A stretch of DNA of 64,000 nucleotides from Engraulis encrasicolus. Lineage: Eukaryota > Chordata > Actinopteri > Clupeiformes > Engraulidae. Made by a program: the position numbers and the translations under genes. A model generated the notes under the pieces. It had not been told where the DNA came from and made no database searches. It saw only the letters and a list, made by a program, of their open reading frames with translations. The stretch spans positions 8,206,417-8,270,416 of the forward strand of contig NC_085862.1 of the NCBI RefSeq assembly GCF_034702125.1. Direction: 5' to 3'. Shown piece after piece: positions 23,020 to 36,663 of this stretch; within the stretch, counting starts at the first letter, position 1; every line of letters begins with the position of its first letter.

Positions 23020-23515
23020 TGGAAGCCATTGCCATCGCCATTGCCAGGGAGACGATTTGAAAAGGAGAGTTCCTGCCCCTACCAGTATATGCCCATTGCA
23101 TGCCAAAGGGGGGGAAAGGGGAAAAAACGATTTGAAGCCTGATGAAAGATCCAGGGTGATAGAAATTTTTTGGTTTCTATCGGCAGTGTTGCAGATCTAT
23201 CATCGAATGTGGCCTGGGAGACCATTCCTGCCTGTAAGTTGCCCATTCGCCATGCCAGGGAGAGACAATTTGAAAAAACACTTCTTGTCTTGCAACTATC
23301 GTGCCCATTGCATGGGCCAGGGAGACGATGAGACCATTCCTCCTCTATGTATGTGCCCATCGCATGCCAAAAGGGAGACCGTTGGAGACATTCCTACTCT
23401 ATATGCCCATCGGCAATGCCAGGGGTGACGTATGGACCATTCCTGCCACATACCTCTATATTGCCCAATGCCATGCCAGGGAGTCGATGTGAGAACCATT
23501 TCTGCCGTCTGCTCT
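23020..23515. repeat. Minisatellite, 52-62 base units
   Basis: At least seven imperfect units built on GCCCATTGCATGCCAGGGAG, then GACGATTTGAGACCATTCC and a variable link. Unit starts lie near 23026, 23089, 23238, 23301, 23352, 23404 and 23460, with one divergent stretch at 23140-23210. Frames across it are repeat-derived. Confidence 0.75.
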
Positions 23516-23644
23516 GTTCACTGGACTTTGTGCATGTCCCTGATTCTGAGGGAAAAATAATGATGTCATGAACAAGAGTTAGTGTGTACGGAGGAAGCGT
23601 ACATGTGTGTTTGGTGTATGTGGGAGTGGTGCTTTTCTGGTTGT

Positions 23645-23664
23645 TGTGTGTGGTGGGTTGGTGT

Positions 23665-23696
<32 letters not shown>

Positions 23697-24090
23697 GTGG
23701 TGTGTGTGTTGTGTGTGTGTGGTGTGGTGTGTGTGGTGTAGTGGTGTGTGTGTTGTGCGTGTCCTGTGTTGTCTGTGTTGTGTGCATGTGTGTATTTGGG
23801 ATGGGGGAGCGTGTTATGGGGGGGTGTTTCCAGTTGAACCCTGACCCCAGGGATTGGTCATAACCCAGGATTGGCGTCAGGGGAGTTTAGCCTCATGAAG
23901 AGTGGAAGATGAGAAAACAACACATACACACACACACACAATACACACACACTACACACACACAACACACACACACACCACACACACACACACAACACAC
24001 AGCGAAGGAAGACACCACGCCAACGGGCGCCACGCACGCGCACGCCACTAGCACAGCAATGCACACCACACAACAACACACACACAACGG
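23645..24090. repeat. GT tract then CA tract
   Basis: GT-rich at 23645-23800 and CA-rich at 23925-24085, about 125 bases apart and in opposite sense, so the single strand could fold back on itself. Confidence 0.85.
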
Positions 24091-24129
24091 TAATAGGGGG
24101 GAAAGGCAAGTGGTGGCAAGCCTATCACT

Positions 24130-27100
24130 TTCCTGTCATAATCCGATGAGCCTTTTTTTATAGCAGCACAGGGCTCAGTGGCGCCCCACGGTTTGGGAAA
24201 GGGAAGCATTTATTGGTTCATACTGTAGGGCCTTTATGTCCCTCATGGTTTTCAGGTAATAGAGGGAAATGTGTCTCTAATGTGTTTTGTCAAATTACAC
24301 AATATTCATCATCCAGTAGAAGAAACTATTCCAGTAAGAGCTGTCAGGATTTTTACTTCAGCACAAGCTATTCCTTAGTACACATTTGGGTTCTTGACCT
24401 TTTTTTTTTCTTAAAGCACCCCCTTACCTATGCCCAAGAAGGCCTGCGCCACCCCCAACACAAAACTTCTTTAACTTTGTTGTTTAATAAGGATACTTTG
24501 GTTTAACTGGAATTTCCCAAAGCTTTTAAATTAATATCTGTGTAATATAGGGGGAAAAACAAGGTCAAGCCTGAGCGGAGCTCAAATTCTATCAGCCATG
24601 CTGGGTGGCACCTATCCCCGGAAAGTCGCTGAGAGGTCCCTTCAACCCCTTCTACATCTGTATATGCATTTTAAAATGATTTATGTGATGTAAATTTGCA
24701 ATGATTCTTGCTTTGGAGACATTAATTTATTCCCATTAATGACTTTACTTGTGGGAACAAAACACATTTTAAAATTTTGGGTTTTTGATTTGGCCATAAT
24801 TTTATTATGTTTGCTAGCAGAAATTTTTGTCACCCAAACCCGGTGCAGGCACCCCTGGGGGTGGGCCACCAAGAGATTTTCAGGGAGGGTGCGCGGAGTT
24901 AGTGAAGAGGGTAAGTTTTTGTTTGTGTTGAGGTTTAGGTTTTTTTTTTTAGAACCAACTTTAAGCCCTTACTGTTGTGTTTCAAAAAGCTGGCATAAAC
25001 CTGTGGGTTGTTCGGGTACCCCATTTTTGACCGTGGATGGCAAAAACTCAGCCATAAAATACCTAAAAAAACTAGTTTCTCATCAAATGATTTGTTTTTC
25101 ATCCTCTTAGCCATAATTGGTATGTATATTATATCCATGGGAGAAAACTAATTTATTTATTCATCTTATGACTTTACTTTCGGTCTTTATCTTACATTAT
25201 GCTAATCGTTTTTTGTGATGACCCAAATCTATAAAACCTGTAATTATAAAAATTCACTATTAATATTCCTAAAGTGATACAATTAGTGATTTCTGTTTTC
25301 CATGTATTACAGCTGATATGAGAGTACAACAACTCCCCAAATTATTTTTATTAGTTTTAGTTTTTCTCTATCTCTTAGAAGAAAATATCTCGATAAGGTG
25401 ACATTTGTTGGTGTTCGGGGTCCTGACCCAAACCCAAAGTGATTGATAGCTGGGATTTAAAGACCAAAGTCAAACCTAAATTAGTTTTTCAGTGAATAAA
25501 ATGAATGTGGAATTATGTTTGACTTGGGCGTTTTTCAATATTTTTATATGGCTTTTAGTGTGGTGTAAATATACAAAAATTTACAATTCTGTCAGGATTC
25601 CAGCTATTCCGCCAATTCTAATGCAATGACATAGGAAATGAACACCTTAATGAAAATGAAAAAAGTCATATTATTCATCTGAATCCTCTCATTCTACTGT
25701 CCCTGGGACCAACTTTTATCATATTGCCAATTCATCTCTATGGAAAGTGTTGAACATCCTCTACATGTTTGGGTATTTTTATGGATTTTTGATACGTTTT
25801 TTTGGGACAAAAATATTGTGGCAAACAAAAAATAAATCGTTTTGCGAAAAAATTAAATATGTGCACAAATTCTCATATTTCTAATGCAGGAAAATTGGCA
25901 TTTCACTGACCCTGAAAACATATGTGGGAGGAAGACACCCCCAAAAAATTACATCTGTAAACACCTTTCAACAACTGGAAGATATGAACAATTGTAGGGG
26001 TATGGAGACTAGTCCCGCGCCGGCCATCTGGGATATTTGTTATTTGAAAAAAAAAGGCTGGGGGGGGAAAATATGTAAGGCAAGAAATAATATTTTCCTC
26101 ACCATGAATCACCAAACTGAGGACAATGTGGCAAACCAACGCTTTTCCAGAAAAAATGCCATTTTAAAACAACCTAAAAATCTATGCGGGTTCTTTCACA
26201 ATTTTTTGACCTGAAAACACCACAGATTGTAACTTTTTTTTTTGTTTTAGACCTTTGAATTTACTAAAATGATAAATCATATTTTTTTCATGTTGAAATG
26301 ATTGGTGACTGAGGATTAGATGAAAGCCCTTCATTCCGGGGGAGATATTAAAGGAAGGTGGTGTGTTTTTTTTACACTTAAACTTGAAAACGGGTCAAAA
26401 ATGACCCGAACACAACAGAAGGGTTAGAACCACTTTAGAACCAGGTGAAGAACCACTCCCTTAGTAATCCAGTATAAATAACTCCCCTGAAGCTAAATTT
26501 GACCCAAAATTGTTCTGGTTTTTTCAGACTATTAAACTACTGGTGCATTGTTCAATGGTGATTTATGTGGATGTACCTTTGTGACCTATTTTCCCATTCT
26601 TTATTAGGATTTCACTTTAAAACAGCATTTATATGTAATATTTATTTAGAATTTAGGAGACATTAAAGAAGCATATGGGACCTGTATGCCTCCCTCTCAA
26701 TTAGTGAAAATAATACACACAATTCAGGCTGTCTGGTTTTGACTCTTCTTAGTTTTATTCTTATACAGTATTATATCATTATCTGTGCTGTCTGCTGCTC
26801 CTTGATGGAGTTTCCTTGGGCTACCCCATCCCCTCGCAGGCAGACTCAGATACAATAGTTCTAATACACTTGGGCCTACTTTAAGCACTGGGCAGAAGCG
26901 CTGGGCAGAGCACGGACCCTGCAGACCCTCGGCAGGGTTTCTTTTCTCTCTTTTCCTCGCTTAACCATAGTCTAGTAGCTCAAGGCTATCGCTTTAAAAA
27001 GTATAGTCTTGTTACCTCAGAGGAACCTTCTGCTTAAGTTTCGTTTTGGGCCTCTTCGAAATAAAGAAAGCAGCAAAAAAAAAAAAAGAAAAAAGAAAGT

Positions 27101-27169
27101 GCTTTTTTGCACAAGTGGTGAAATACTGCGCCCTTCAGAAAACTTTTGAAAAGGATAGCATCCTCTCTA
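24130..27169. other. AT-rich sequence, no supported gene
   Basis: No frame has family features or paired splice signals. A short palindromic motif GGGTCAAAAATGACCC lies at 26392-26407. Homopolymers are frequent. Confidence 0.45.
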
Positions 27170-29245
27170 CCTTTTTGGGGGACTTTTGGACCTCACGTGT
27201 TACTGTAAAGTCTGGTGAATTTAACCTCTCCCTTCTCCTCTCCTTTCTCTTCCTCTCTCTCCTTCTCTCTTCCTTCCTCTTCATCTCCTCCTCTCCTTCT
27301 CCTCTCCTCCCTCTTCTCCTCTCCTCTCACCCTCCTCTCTTTTCCTCCTCTCCTCTTCTCTCCTTTTCCTCTCTTTCCCCTCTCNTCTCATCTCCTCTCT
27401 CTCCTCTCCTCTCCTCTGCTTCTCCCTCCTCCTCTTCTCCTCTCTTCTCCTCTCCCTCTCCTCTCATCCTGCTCTCCTAATATCCTCTCCACCTAATACT
27501 CTACCCTCTCCTGTCTTCTCCTCTCCTCCAGCACTCCGAATGATTCGATCTGGCCGGCCGCGCGAGGGCTTTGAGTGGAGGTCTAGCACCCCTCAATGAA
27601 CCCTACGGGCCTTGTGGGGCTGGACTGGGCCCAACCCACCAAATCGGCCCGGGCATTTTTGTTGCATTTGACCTGCCCCCTTACCGCCCCTGTTTTTTCT
27701 ACAATATTTATGATGGTCTACAGTCAAGGTCTATATCAAATATGGACCAATGGGCCTTTCTATCTTTTCATGGGACTTGTCTCAAAGGGGAATTAAATAA
27801 AAACAAAACCTTAAAGAACAAACTCTAACAGCAACAACAACAAAACCAACTGATATGCCCCCTTTGGGGACTGTCAGCCCTAACCGCCAGGGGGGAATAA
27901 ATGCCCTGTGTATGCCTAGATGGGCCTAGTTCTCCAGCCCTCCTGAGGGCCCCAAACAGAGAGTAGAGAGCTTCACAGATCAACCCAGGTGGGGCATGAG
28001 AGCAACAGTTCCATTGCATTTCTGGGCAGGCCTAGACTGCTCATCTGGCTGGCAGGGTATTTTTCTGCGATTAGTCGATCATGCTGTTTGGATTTTTTGG
28101 GTTTTTTTTGTTTTTTCTTTCAACTTTTCCCTAAAGAAGGCCGACATTGACATTGGGGCGGGGCCCAATCAGTGCTTTCATTAATTATATAATGTACTGT
28201 GACCATTCATACTTGTGTGTGTTTTTGAATTGTGGTGTAACCGGCGAGATTTTGATGGCCCCCCAATCTATCTATATTGCATAGCTGTGATAACGTAAAA
28301 GGGACTTGATTATCACACCTTCTCTCAAACGATCCTTTTTGCCTTTATTTTGTCTTAGAGAGACTGTATTTCATCCCAAACATGCAAAAATGGACAAATA
28401 CTTGCGTCCAACCTCAGGATAAACCTTTAATATATACTACACTGAGCCTAAAAACCAGTTGTATAGGGGGTGGAGGTGAGAGGGTCAGATCTATGCTAAA
28501 AAAAATTTAATAATAAATGGCCGGGTCAAGTTTGTGGTGCCTGTCCCGCTCTGAGTAGGGAATACTCTGGAAAGAGTAAAATAAAAGGCCCACAAAGGCT
28601 CCATTTACTGTAGGGGAAGCAGGTGTGAGAGTTAACTGGAAATGGGGGGCGGAAGCTCATATTGCACCTAATGGACCTTGTGTGGGCATGTGTGTTGTTT
28701 GGTTTTGGGATAGATTTTTTGTTGTTATTGTTACCATTTGTTTGCTTTGTAAACATTTAGGTTTGATGTCATAGAACTGAGGTTGATGTTAATAAGACTG
28801 TTTTTCACTTACTGTTATTCGTCTTTTGTAGTAGTCATCTGTTCTGGTTAGTGGGGCTTTTGTTTTGTGGTGGATTGTGTTGCTCAATGTTTGGTTCATT
28901 AAAGGGATTTTAAAGGGACCACTATGTGTGAGATTTTTTAGTTGGTTTATTTCCAGAATTCATGCTGCTCATCTTCACTAATGTTACCTTTTTTCCCATG
29001 GAATACTTACCACCAGCATCAATTCTAGTTTCATTTGATGACTGGAAAAAAATGCACTTTTTCATACATGAAAAAGGGGGGATCTTCTCCATGGTCCGCC
29101 ATTTTGGATTTTCTGAAAGAATAGCCATTTTTTAGCTGCACAAAAAATGACTATACTTGGACCCATACTATGAAAATATTTGTTTATTACTCAGTAAACT
29201 TTCATATAAAGATGAAATTTGGCAATAGGCAACCACAGTTTCAAT
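27170..29245. repeat. Block A2 (second copy of 1-3905)
   Basis: Collinear with A1 from the CT tract through to TTTCAAT inside the TTAA-flanked MITE. It lacks the retroposed insert (616-1284 plus one flanking repeat) and the palindromic Tc1-like element of A1. Differences are mainly one-base insertions, typical of uncorrected long reads. Homology to A1 stops at 29245, in the middle of the MITE. Confidence 0.85.
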
Positions 29246-29273
29246 CGTTTCAATGTATCTCATTCCTTTTTTA

Positions 29274-29332
29274 GTCGAATGAATTGGTGAGTGAGGGGAC
29301 AATTTAGAATCACCAAACGTTGGACCATTAGA
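29274..29332 (+). repeat. Left terminal inverted repeat of the 23.3 kb segment
   Basis: GTCGAATGAATTGGTGAG, then AGGGGAC, then AAACGTTGGACCATT. The reverse complement of 52489-52544 reads GTCTAATGAATTGCTGAG, then AGGGGAC, then AAACGTTGGACCATT. The next 25 bases (AAATCTTTAGTCGAGG) also resemble a right-end monomer. Confidence 0.7.
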
Positions 29333-29413
29333 TTATTGCTGGGAAATCTTTAGTCGAGGATGGTCCGGTCTACCGCAAATGCAACGGAAAAGGTCCTTAA
29401 AAAATTGAAACTA

Positions 29414-29449
29414 AAGGGATCCTTTAGGTTTCAAACCTAAAGATCCCTT
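29414..29449. other. Short near-perfect hairpin
   Basis: AAGGGATCCTTTAGGTTT pairs with AAACCTAAAGATCCCTT around a one-base loop, with one bulged base. A loop this tight can be real or can come from a read switching strands. Confidence 0.6.
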
Positions 29450-29699
29450 CTGTATGCCTATATTAGAAATGTAAATCAGCTTTTTTAATGCTCCATTTTA
29501 AGGTGTTTTTTCTTCAGCCGCCTATATTACGAAATGTAATATCTGCCTTTTTTCATTGCTCATTTTAAGGGTTTTGTTATTTTAAATTATGTAAATCAGC
29601 TGTTTTTTTTAAGTTTTGTTTTTTGTGATTTTTTAAATACATGTAAATCTTATAAATAAAATGTACTTACTCATTTTTTGAATGGTAGGGCCTATGTTG

Positions 29700-29895
29700 T
29701 TGTTTTTTTTAACGTTTCCGTCGCTTAAAATTTTTTGACAATTTTACGTTTTCGCCCTTACCATTTTTTGACAAAAATATTAGACAATATTTGGGAAAAG
29801 GCTTTTTTTTTTTCACGTCCGTTAACATTTTGACAATTTTCGTTTTTATGCCCTTACATTTTTTGACAATTATCTAGACAATATTTGAGAAGCTT
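29700..29895. repeat. Two-unit tandem repeat, about 115 bases
   Basis: The run ACGTTTCCGTC, TTTTTTGACAATTTTACG, then TAGACAATATTTGGGAAA is repeated as TCACGTCCGT, TTTTGACAATTTTCG, TAGACAATATTTGAGAA. Confidence 0.6.
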
Positions 29896-30193
29896 TTTTT
29901 TTTCAAAAAAAAAACCCCTTTTTTTTTTTACGCATGTTTTACTTTACTCCATCTTGCGGGCAGTGATAGGCGGGAACCAAAGCTCAGCCTGCTTTTCGCT
30001 TTGGAATCAATGCAGGGCGGTTTTTAATGTGGTCAAGAAAGTAGGCCCTATTGAACCCCTTGTGCTCGCTTTGAATCAGAGCAGCGCGCGTCTAGGCTGT
30101 AGACCTATAGTGCCTTCTAGAAGTAGGCTATTGACCTTTGGCACATTGTCATGCAGCGAGTTTTTGACTTTCCCCGTTTATACTTTTTTTAGA

Positions 30194-30259
30194 TGCGAAG
30201 GACCAGCAAACAAGAGGAAAGCTGTCCCCGACATCTTTGATGTTTCTGATTCTGAATGA
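30194..30259 (+). CDS. Possible terminal exon with acidic C-terminus
   Basis: A pyrimidine-rich run ending TTTTTTTAG is followed by a frame reading CEGPANKRKAV then PDIFDVSDSE and a TGA at 30257-30259. The polypyrimidine-AG followed by a basic and then acidic ending is what a last exon can look like. I do not recognise the protein. The frame is open further upstream (to 29885) but through low-complexity T-rich sequence. No partner exon was found. It lies just inside the left end of the 23.3 kb segment, so it could be cargo or chance. Confidence 0.25.
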   Translation, partial: CEGPANKRKAVPDIFDVSDSE

Positions 30260-30372
30260 CAAAACAATAGTTCCCGCATATGTTATTTTCATGGAGCTCA
30301 GAAACAATAAGGTCATAACAGTGTTGATTAAACATTTACATTACCATGCACTGTTGTTAAGCCATGGCTACG

Positions 30373-30460
30373 TAGAGAGAGTAGAGAGAGAGAGAGAGGA
30401 GAGAGTGGGAGAGAGAGGTGAACGGTGAGAGAGAGAGAGACGAGAGAGAGAGGGTGTGAG
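30373..30460. repeat. GA microsatellite
   Basis: Interrupted (GA)n. Confidence 0.9.
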
Positions 30461-31927
30461 AGGTTTAAAGCGCTACGTTAAACACACTGCACAGGAGGGA
30501 GAGCGTTCCTCTCTCCCGCCGCGTTATAGGTCTTTGAATGAAACAAATGCAATGGTAATTGAATAATAGTTTGGCCAGTTTATTGAAGGGGGTATTATTC
30601 CCTGTGTAAGTTGGGGGTGCAAGGGTGTGCAAGGGAGAGAGAAGCTATCTGTGTGGATTAAAATCCGCTTCGAATGTTTTGTGTGTAGCGGTGTAAAACC
30701 TGCTGCTTGTTAACCAGTGGGGTTTTTGTGAAGTTTGAAGGTGTACCCGCATTTAAAAATGCTTTGTTTGAGGTCGTTGTTTGTATTTTTACTTTGAGTT
30801 GCCTATAGTCCTCAGTTTATATGGGTTATAATGTCAGTTGACCCCTACACTTTTTCTTTCTTTCATGTTAGGGTATTGTAAATAAATCGACCGTATTTTT
30901 TTTTTATCATTTTGATTTTTCCGGACTTTAAATTTAGCCCTTCAATCAACCCCTCTCCAATTGCAAACTTTACCCTGATAGAAGAGCATTCGAACCCCCT
31001 GCAACACTCGTAAATTGGGGGGCAAAAAAATTTTTAAAATTTAAAATTGTCTGGATGATTTTGGCTGCTGCGAATTTTTTTTAAGGTAGGTCTATCTTAT
31101 AAAAAAAAAAGGGTCTGTCGTAGTTTTGGGCTGAATGACGGTCTGGCACCACGACAAGATGACAATTGCAGGTCTCTTGGCCGCGGGTCTTGAACAGTTG
31201 CTCTCTCTTTTCGATTCAGATTGCTTCTTCTGATAGGCAACTGGCTACCGCTAGGAGAGGGGATTGAAAAGGTGGCAATATTTCCCATAAGTTGTTTTGG
31301 GATAAATTGTGTTTAGACCTATCCAAGATGAGGTTCTGAATATTGTGTAGTGCATGGGAACATTGATAAGGTAAGGGTAGCTATTTATATCCTCGTGAAT
31401 AGGTCTTCGACTTTTCAAAATGCATCCTCTCAACATTCAATATGTAAATGGGTTAAGGGGGTGTTTAGTGTCGCTTGTGGATTTCGCGCGTTAGCCGGGG
31501 GGTTCTGAACAGAGGAATGAGCCACAGCGCCCCCCCCACCCTCCTGGCCCTGTGCAGCGACCAAAAACGACCCCTGGCTGCAGTACAAGCTGTTTCTCCA
31601 GGTCTGAAAATTGTCCGTGAAGCTGAGAAGCTTTGCTTGAAGGACGGTTGAAATTGGTCAATGGCGCTTACGGCCAGTCCTTGGGGGGAATCAGGCCCTG
31701 ATATAGGTCAGTGGTGTTCTATTCTTCTACCCCTACCACGGAGGTTTGGAAGAAAAACGAAAAACATGATGCAGATTGACTTTGGCAGGAAATCACTGGA
31801 GTTTACTTTGACAGGGAGAATGAGAAGAGAAACTGTTTTTTTATTTCAGTAGTAAACTTCAAAAAAAATCAATTAGGGAAATTACATAAAAGGGCTTCTG
31901 GTAATTATATGTTTGTAGTGTGGTTGT
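30461..31927. other. No supported gene
   Basis: Mixed sequence with homopolymers. No frame with a recognisable motif. Confidence 0.45.
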
Positions 31928-32760
31928 AGCAAAGAAGACCTCTTTGTTCTTTTGTTAGTGTGGCAAGCTAGCTCATTTAAAAAATGGGTTCGCTAATTTG
32001 TTGTGTCCTGGTAGGTTTTGAATGGGGTTTGGGGCTGAATCTGTTGCTAAGCTAGCTCACTGTTAATTAGATAGGCTATCTATTGTATTTAAAAAAATGG
32101 CTTTTGTTTCATTTAAAACCCAACTCAACTGTAAAACAGAATATAAAGAGAGACTCTTGTAATGCTATCATCAATGATTAATTACGCCACAACTTTTTAA
32201 ATTAATCTAAGCAAAGAAGACCTCTTTGTTGATAACTGTTTATAGTACAAGGTAGTGTGGCTAGATAGCTTTCTAAAACAGGGTTCGCTAATGTCCTGTA
32301 GGAGTTTGAATGGGTTTGGGTGACAGTTGACTCCCCCCCCCCCCCCCCAAGCTAGCTGTTAATATGGCATTAGATGTATTGTATTTATAAAACGGCTTTT
32401 GTTTGGCATTTTAAAACCACCTGAACTGTAAAACATGAATAAAAGAGAGTATCTTGTATATGCTATCATTCATGTCTAATTACCGCCAAACTTTTTAAAA
32501 TTAATAGCAAGAAGCTCTTTGTTAGTGTAGAATTACGATTCAGGTGGCTAGTAATCTAGCTTTTGAGTTTGTAATGACTGATTTAGCTGGCTAGCGAATA
32601 ATAGGCCCTAGGTTAGGGTGTGAATGGCCATTCATCTGTCTATTGTCTTTTAAAAATGGCGTTTGTTTTTTGTTCATTTAATCTTTGTAGTATCTTGACC
32701 AAAAAATTAAAAGGAGGTTTGTACCACTAATTTATGCCCCAACTTTTAGGAAAGTAGGAT
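31928..32760. repeat. Tandem repeat, three units of about 290 bases
   Basis: Units start with AGCAAAGAAGACCTCTTTGTT at 31928 and 32210, and with a shortened form at 32506. All units share GGCTAG..., a TTTAAAAATGGC(T/G)TTTGTTT core and a CTTTTTAAA end. Unit 2 contains a C run (32334-32348). Confidence 0.75.
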
Positions 32761-35700
32761 ACTAGTTGGAATATTACGTTTTACTAGCCAGCTGATTAGC
32801 TTTGTGAGTCATTCTAGGGATCCGGGCCCTCAACTGAATGAGTTAAGTTCGCCCCCTGTTTGGTACGGAGGTGAATTGACGTCAGTTTTTAAAATCTCCT
32901 CCTCCCCCCCTCCCCTCTGCCCCCTACCTCTTGGAATTTTCGGCGGAGGGGGAACTGGGGGGAAAAAAAGAAAAAAAAAAGGAGGAGAAAAATAAAAAAA
33001 AAAAAAAAAAACACCACGCCCTTTCGCACGCGACTAGCATGTAGGGTCGTCCTATGAGGCAATACCCCGGCTGACCAAGTACGTCTTTGCTTGTACCCCG
33101 CAATCTGCACCGCGTGACTATGCATCAGCCTTGATTCTGTAGGCCAACGCTATCCTGGAAGGAAGAATCCATTGTTACATATACTGCATTCACACTCAGC
33201 ATTTAGTGTCTGTTGGTTTTTTTGCCCTCCAGGTCTTCATTAAAGGCATCTACCACCGCTTGTGATTTAATTGTGCTACACTACCCGCTGAATAGTTAAC
33301 AGTTTTTTAGGCTACTGTATTGACAATTTGGCAGTCCATGCCGCTTGTCTTTTGTCTTGAAACTGTCTCTTCCCGTTCCATATCGTGACAGCCAGATTGT
33401 GTGAGTAGAGCGCAAAGGGTGGGGGCTATCCGCGATTCGCGGAGGGGGGGAAGGTGTCATTATCCATAGCCTAACCCTTGAATGTGGACACTTGGGAATT
33501 TGTTTAGGTTCTTGTAATACTTGGAATTAGCATGGAAGTTTAATTTTTCCATTAATAAAGGAGTGTAAGATTTATTTCCTCAATCCTACCCGATATATGT
33601 TTTGTCATAGGCCCTAATGTTAATTGCCTCCCCAACACTCATCCAAGTAAATATTGCGACCGCTTGGCAAATGATAGGCCTTCTAAATGTGTTCAATGTT
33701 TTCTGTGCAACACTTTTCCCAAGAAAAGTCGGTCAGGTTTTCATTTCGAGGATTCCAGAGCAAAATCAGTTGTGGGTACCCTTTGCAGCTGCTCGCTTGT
33801 GACAATAAACGTTGAACTGGAAAACGTGTTGTGTGGTGTTGTGCGTGTGGATGTGGCTATGTGTGTAGGGTACCATCGTATGTCCATGATCGTCCGTGCT
33901 CTTATCATGCAAATGACATGTCATGCAGGCAAGGGCGTTCGTTTGATTTCAAAAGTGCTGGACCGGTCAAAATTTACCATAAACCCGAGGTAAGGTTTGA
34001 AAAGTGCTGGGTACAAGGTTACTTCCGATTTGAGGTTTCATGATAATGTAGAGCTAATACGACATTGGTGTATTTGACGAATAATGTGGCCATATTAAAA
34101 ATTTAAAAGCCTTCTGCGCTGTCTTGGTTTATTTTGATATCCGGCGCTGAAGTCATTCGTTGATCATACATATTTTTAATGCAAACGGTACTGAGTGGGT
34201 TAACCCATCATAAACTCATGTAGCCTTGCAGAATGGTTGCACGTCAATTTGCTTGTTCATAACTTCGCTCATGTCCCTTTTGATTTCCATCAAGCAATTT
34301 TCATCCCTTTTGTCATTTGTCCCCTGTTGCAGAGGGGAGCTGTTTCCTGCAGTGTTTTCTAACCTTATGTTTTTAGGCAAGACCACCCTTTCAAATTAAA
34401 TGAAAAATTAAAGGGCCACCCAAACCCAACAAGCCGTAACATGCATCGCATCCGATAACACAAAAGCTTAGAAAAGTAACACTTTTGGAGACGTACCTCC
34501 GTCCTAGGTTCGATCTTTGCAGCTGACCTGGTGCTACCTATATTTACTTTAGGCTAATTGTGCGTAATAGCAGATGAAATATTCCACTGACCAGCTTTAA
34601 TCTTATCAATTTTGCTCAATATCTATTATATCATTCTTACATAATTTATTTATCAGCCGTTTCCCAGGGACCTATCGGATGGGTTATAATGTATTCGCTA
34701 ATGGGCATGAAGGTCTTGTCTTGCACATTGTCCTGCCGGTGTGCAGGGGAAGTCATCCACCCAAAGGAAACCCTTTTCAACAAAGCCACGCAGAGAGTGG
34801 ACAGTTGAATGCTGCTTGAAAATAAGTCCATAATGAATTAAATATTACGTTGCAGTCTACAAGATAAGTAATGGTTATTATTACCGTTGCGCGTAAAGAT
34901 GGAGGGAAAGGATGGTGGATGCTGTCCTTTGGAAGGGGCCGTCCAAAACAGTCTACACGACATCTTCATTAAGTCGTTAATAAAAGTACTTGTCAACAAA
35001 ATCATGCCCCCGGATAAAAAATAAATAATAATGCTTGCATGGACACGCTGTTGGTTTTAATTTCGCATTTTTCTTCATGTCCACCTTAGTTATGCGTTTT
35101 CCCAAATTAGCCATGATGAGGATCATTCACTGGGAGACTGGTCACTATTGTAAGAGGTGTGGAAATAGACCACGATTCAGGAACGACAGACGAACAGAGT
35201 AAAAGGTTATGGTTGTTAGGTTTTTATTTTTACAAGTTCATAAAAATACAATTAGGATGGGAAAAAACCCCACAATATCAATTTGCATGGCCAGCGAAGC
35301 GTCTGTAAACTGCTATCGTCTTTGAAATAAATGAATCACAATTGGAGACACACGGGACGATAGTAGCCTACAAAAGTTAAGTTGAGTTACACACTCAGTT
35401 CACTGCTGCCGGGTCGTTGGCTCGGTCGTTTACTTAATTCAACTATAAACACGGCACCGCAATATAGCCTAACCAAATGCAACGTACCTACAGTTCCCAA
35501 AGCGGCCGGGGGACGGGGGCCGCACGCAATGGAACCTCTTGCTACGTCCCGGACACGACAGCTTGTGTATACAGTTCAGCAGCCCCCTTGCCCCACCCCA
35601 GCGCTTAGCGCCCAAGTGGGTCTTCACCTTTGGTCAAGTGTTGGTTTATTTCAAGAATGCAAAGTCACTGTACGCCGGGCCGCCTCTTGTTCTTCGTGTC

Positions 35701-36532
35701 ATTCTTTCATTTAAACACTAGTATTGTTTTTTATCAATGTGAGGGTCCGTTGATATGTTTCCTTATTGGGTGAAGTTAGCCTGCTCTTTTGGCTAGCGTT
35801 GCTCCCTCCAGCCAAACATTTCGGCGCCACAGGGGTTTTGTTCGGACGTGTAGCAGGATGATAGGCTAATGGGGGGGAATGTTGGTCTGGGCGCACATCA
35901 GTGCTTGGGTTGTCTATACTTCTTATTGGAATACTGTCGGCCGATCAGATAGAAATGACCCTGTTATGAAAACCCGAGGTTAGTAGATATCGCGCAGTTG
36001 AACGAGGCAGCCTGCAAACAGTTTGAAGCGCCCAATGTGGCTTGGTAACACGTTTAGTAAGTAGCCAAACTCGTGTCTACTTTGGTATGTGCGTAATGGT
36101 GGGGTGGGTGGCTCGTCCGGGGCCCAATGTGTCTTATCCTAAGCGCGTATCCGCTCGGTGCGTAATTCCAAGAGCAGTATAATTATGGAAAAAGAAGAAA
36201 CCGAGGGGATGATGTTGGGGCTAGAACCCGAAAATGTTCTGTCCCCTTTTGTTGTCGGTTTTATTTACTTTTTTCGGCTTTGTTTACAAGTTACAGGTAG
36301 TTTTTGATTCTGCATTTCAGCTCCCAGTGTGCGAACTCCTTTCTTTCTTTTTAAATTTTGAGGCGTGTCCCACGAAAACTATCGTTTCTTTCGTTTGTGT
36401 CACGCTATATAAATTTGGCCAATTATTCCGGTTACGTCTGCAGTTAAACTTACTGTGTGTAACCCTCCCCCTCTCTTGTTATGCTCTTTTCTAATGTTGG
36501 TAAAGGCGGGAAGAAGCGGGATAATGTATTTT
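32761..36532. other. No gene established
   Basis: Contains an A run (32995-33010) and several medium frames. Two could be remnants. One is at 33664-33812 (+), with closely spaced cysteines (CVQCFLC, then CSC). The other is at 34646-34831 (-), a 61-codon mixed-composition frame ending in TAA. Neither has a match I can name nor convincing splice sites. Confidence 0.35.
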
Positions 36533-36663
36533 CCACACGTGACTACGAAAATATATTTCCCTCTCCGAAGCGGAGAATAACAGCCACTCCCGCCTTTCGG
36601 CACTCTGGGGGGGTGTATAGTTCGCCAATATGGAAAATAATTTTTCTGTATAGTCACGTGTGG
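36533..36663. repeat. Inverted repeat with CCACACGTGACTA arms
   Basis: The arms 36533-36560 and 36631-36663 both read CCACACGTGACTA towards the centre, followed by an AT-rich stretch ending TTTCC. About 70 bases lie between them, including a GAAGCGGAGAATAAC motif. The layout is that of a MITE or the core of one. Confidence 0.55.

Noticed and set aside
22751..23428. A 225-codon + strand frame with cysteines and histidines
   Set aside because: Most of it is the 52-62 base minisatellite, and repeated words explain the apparent motif periodicity.
35382..35714. A 110-codon + strand frame
   Set aside because: Mixed composition but no motif, no splice signals, and it lies in sequence with probable indel errors.
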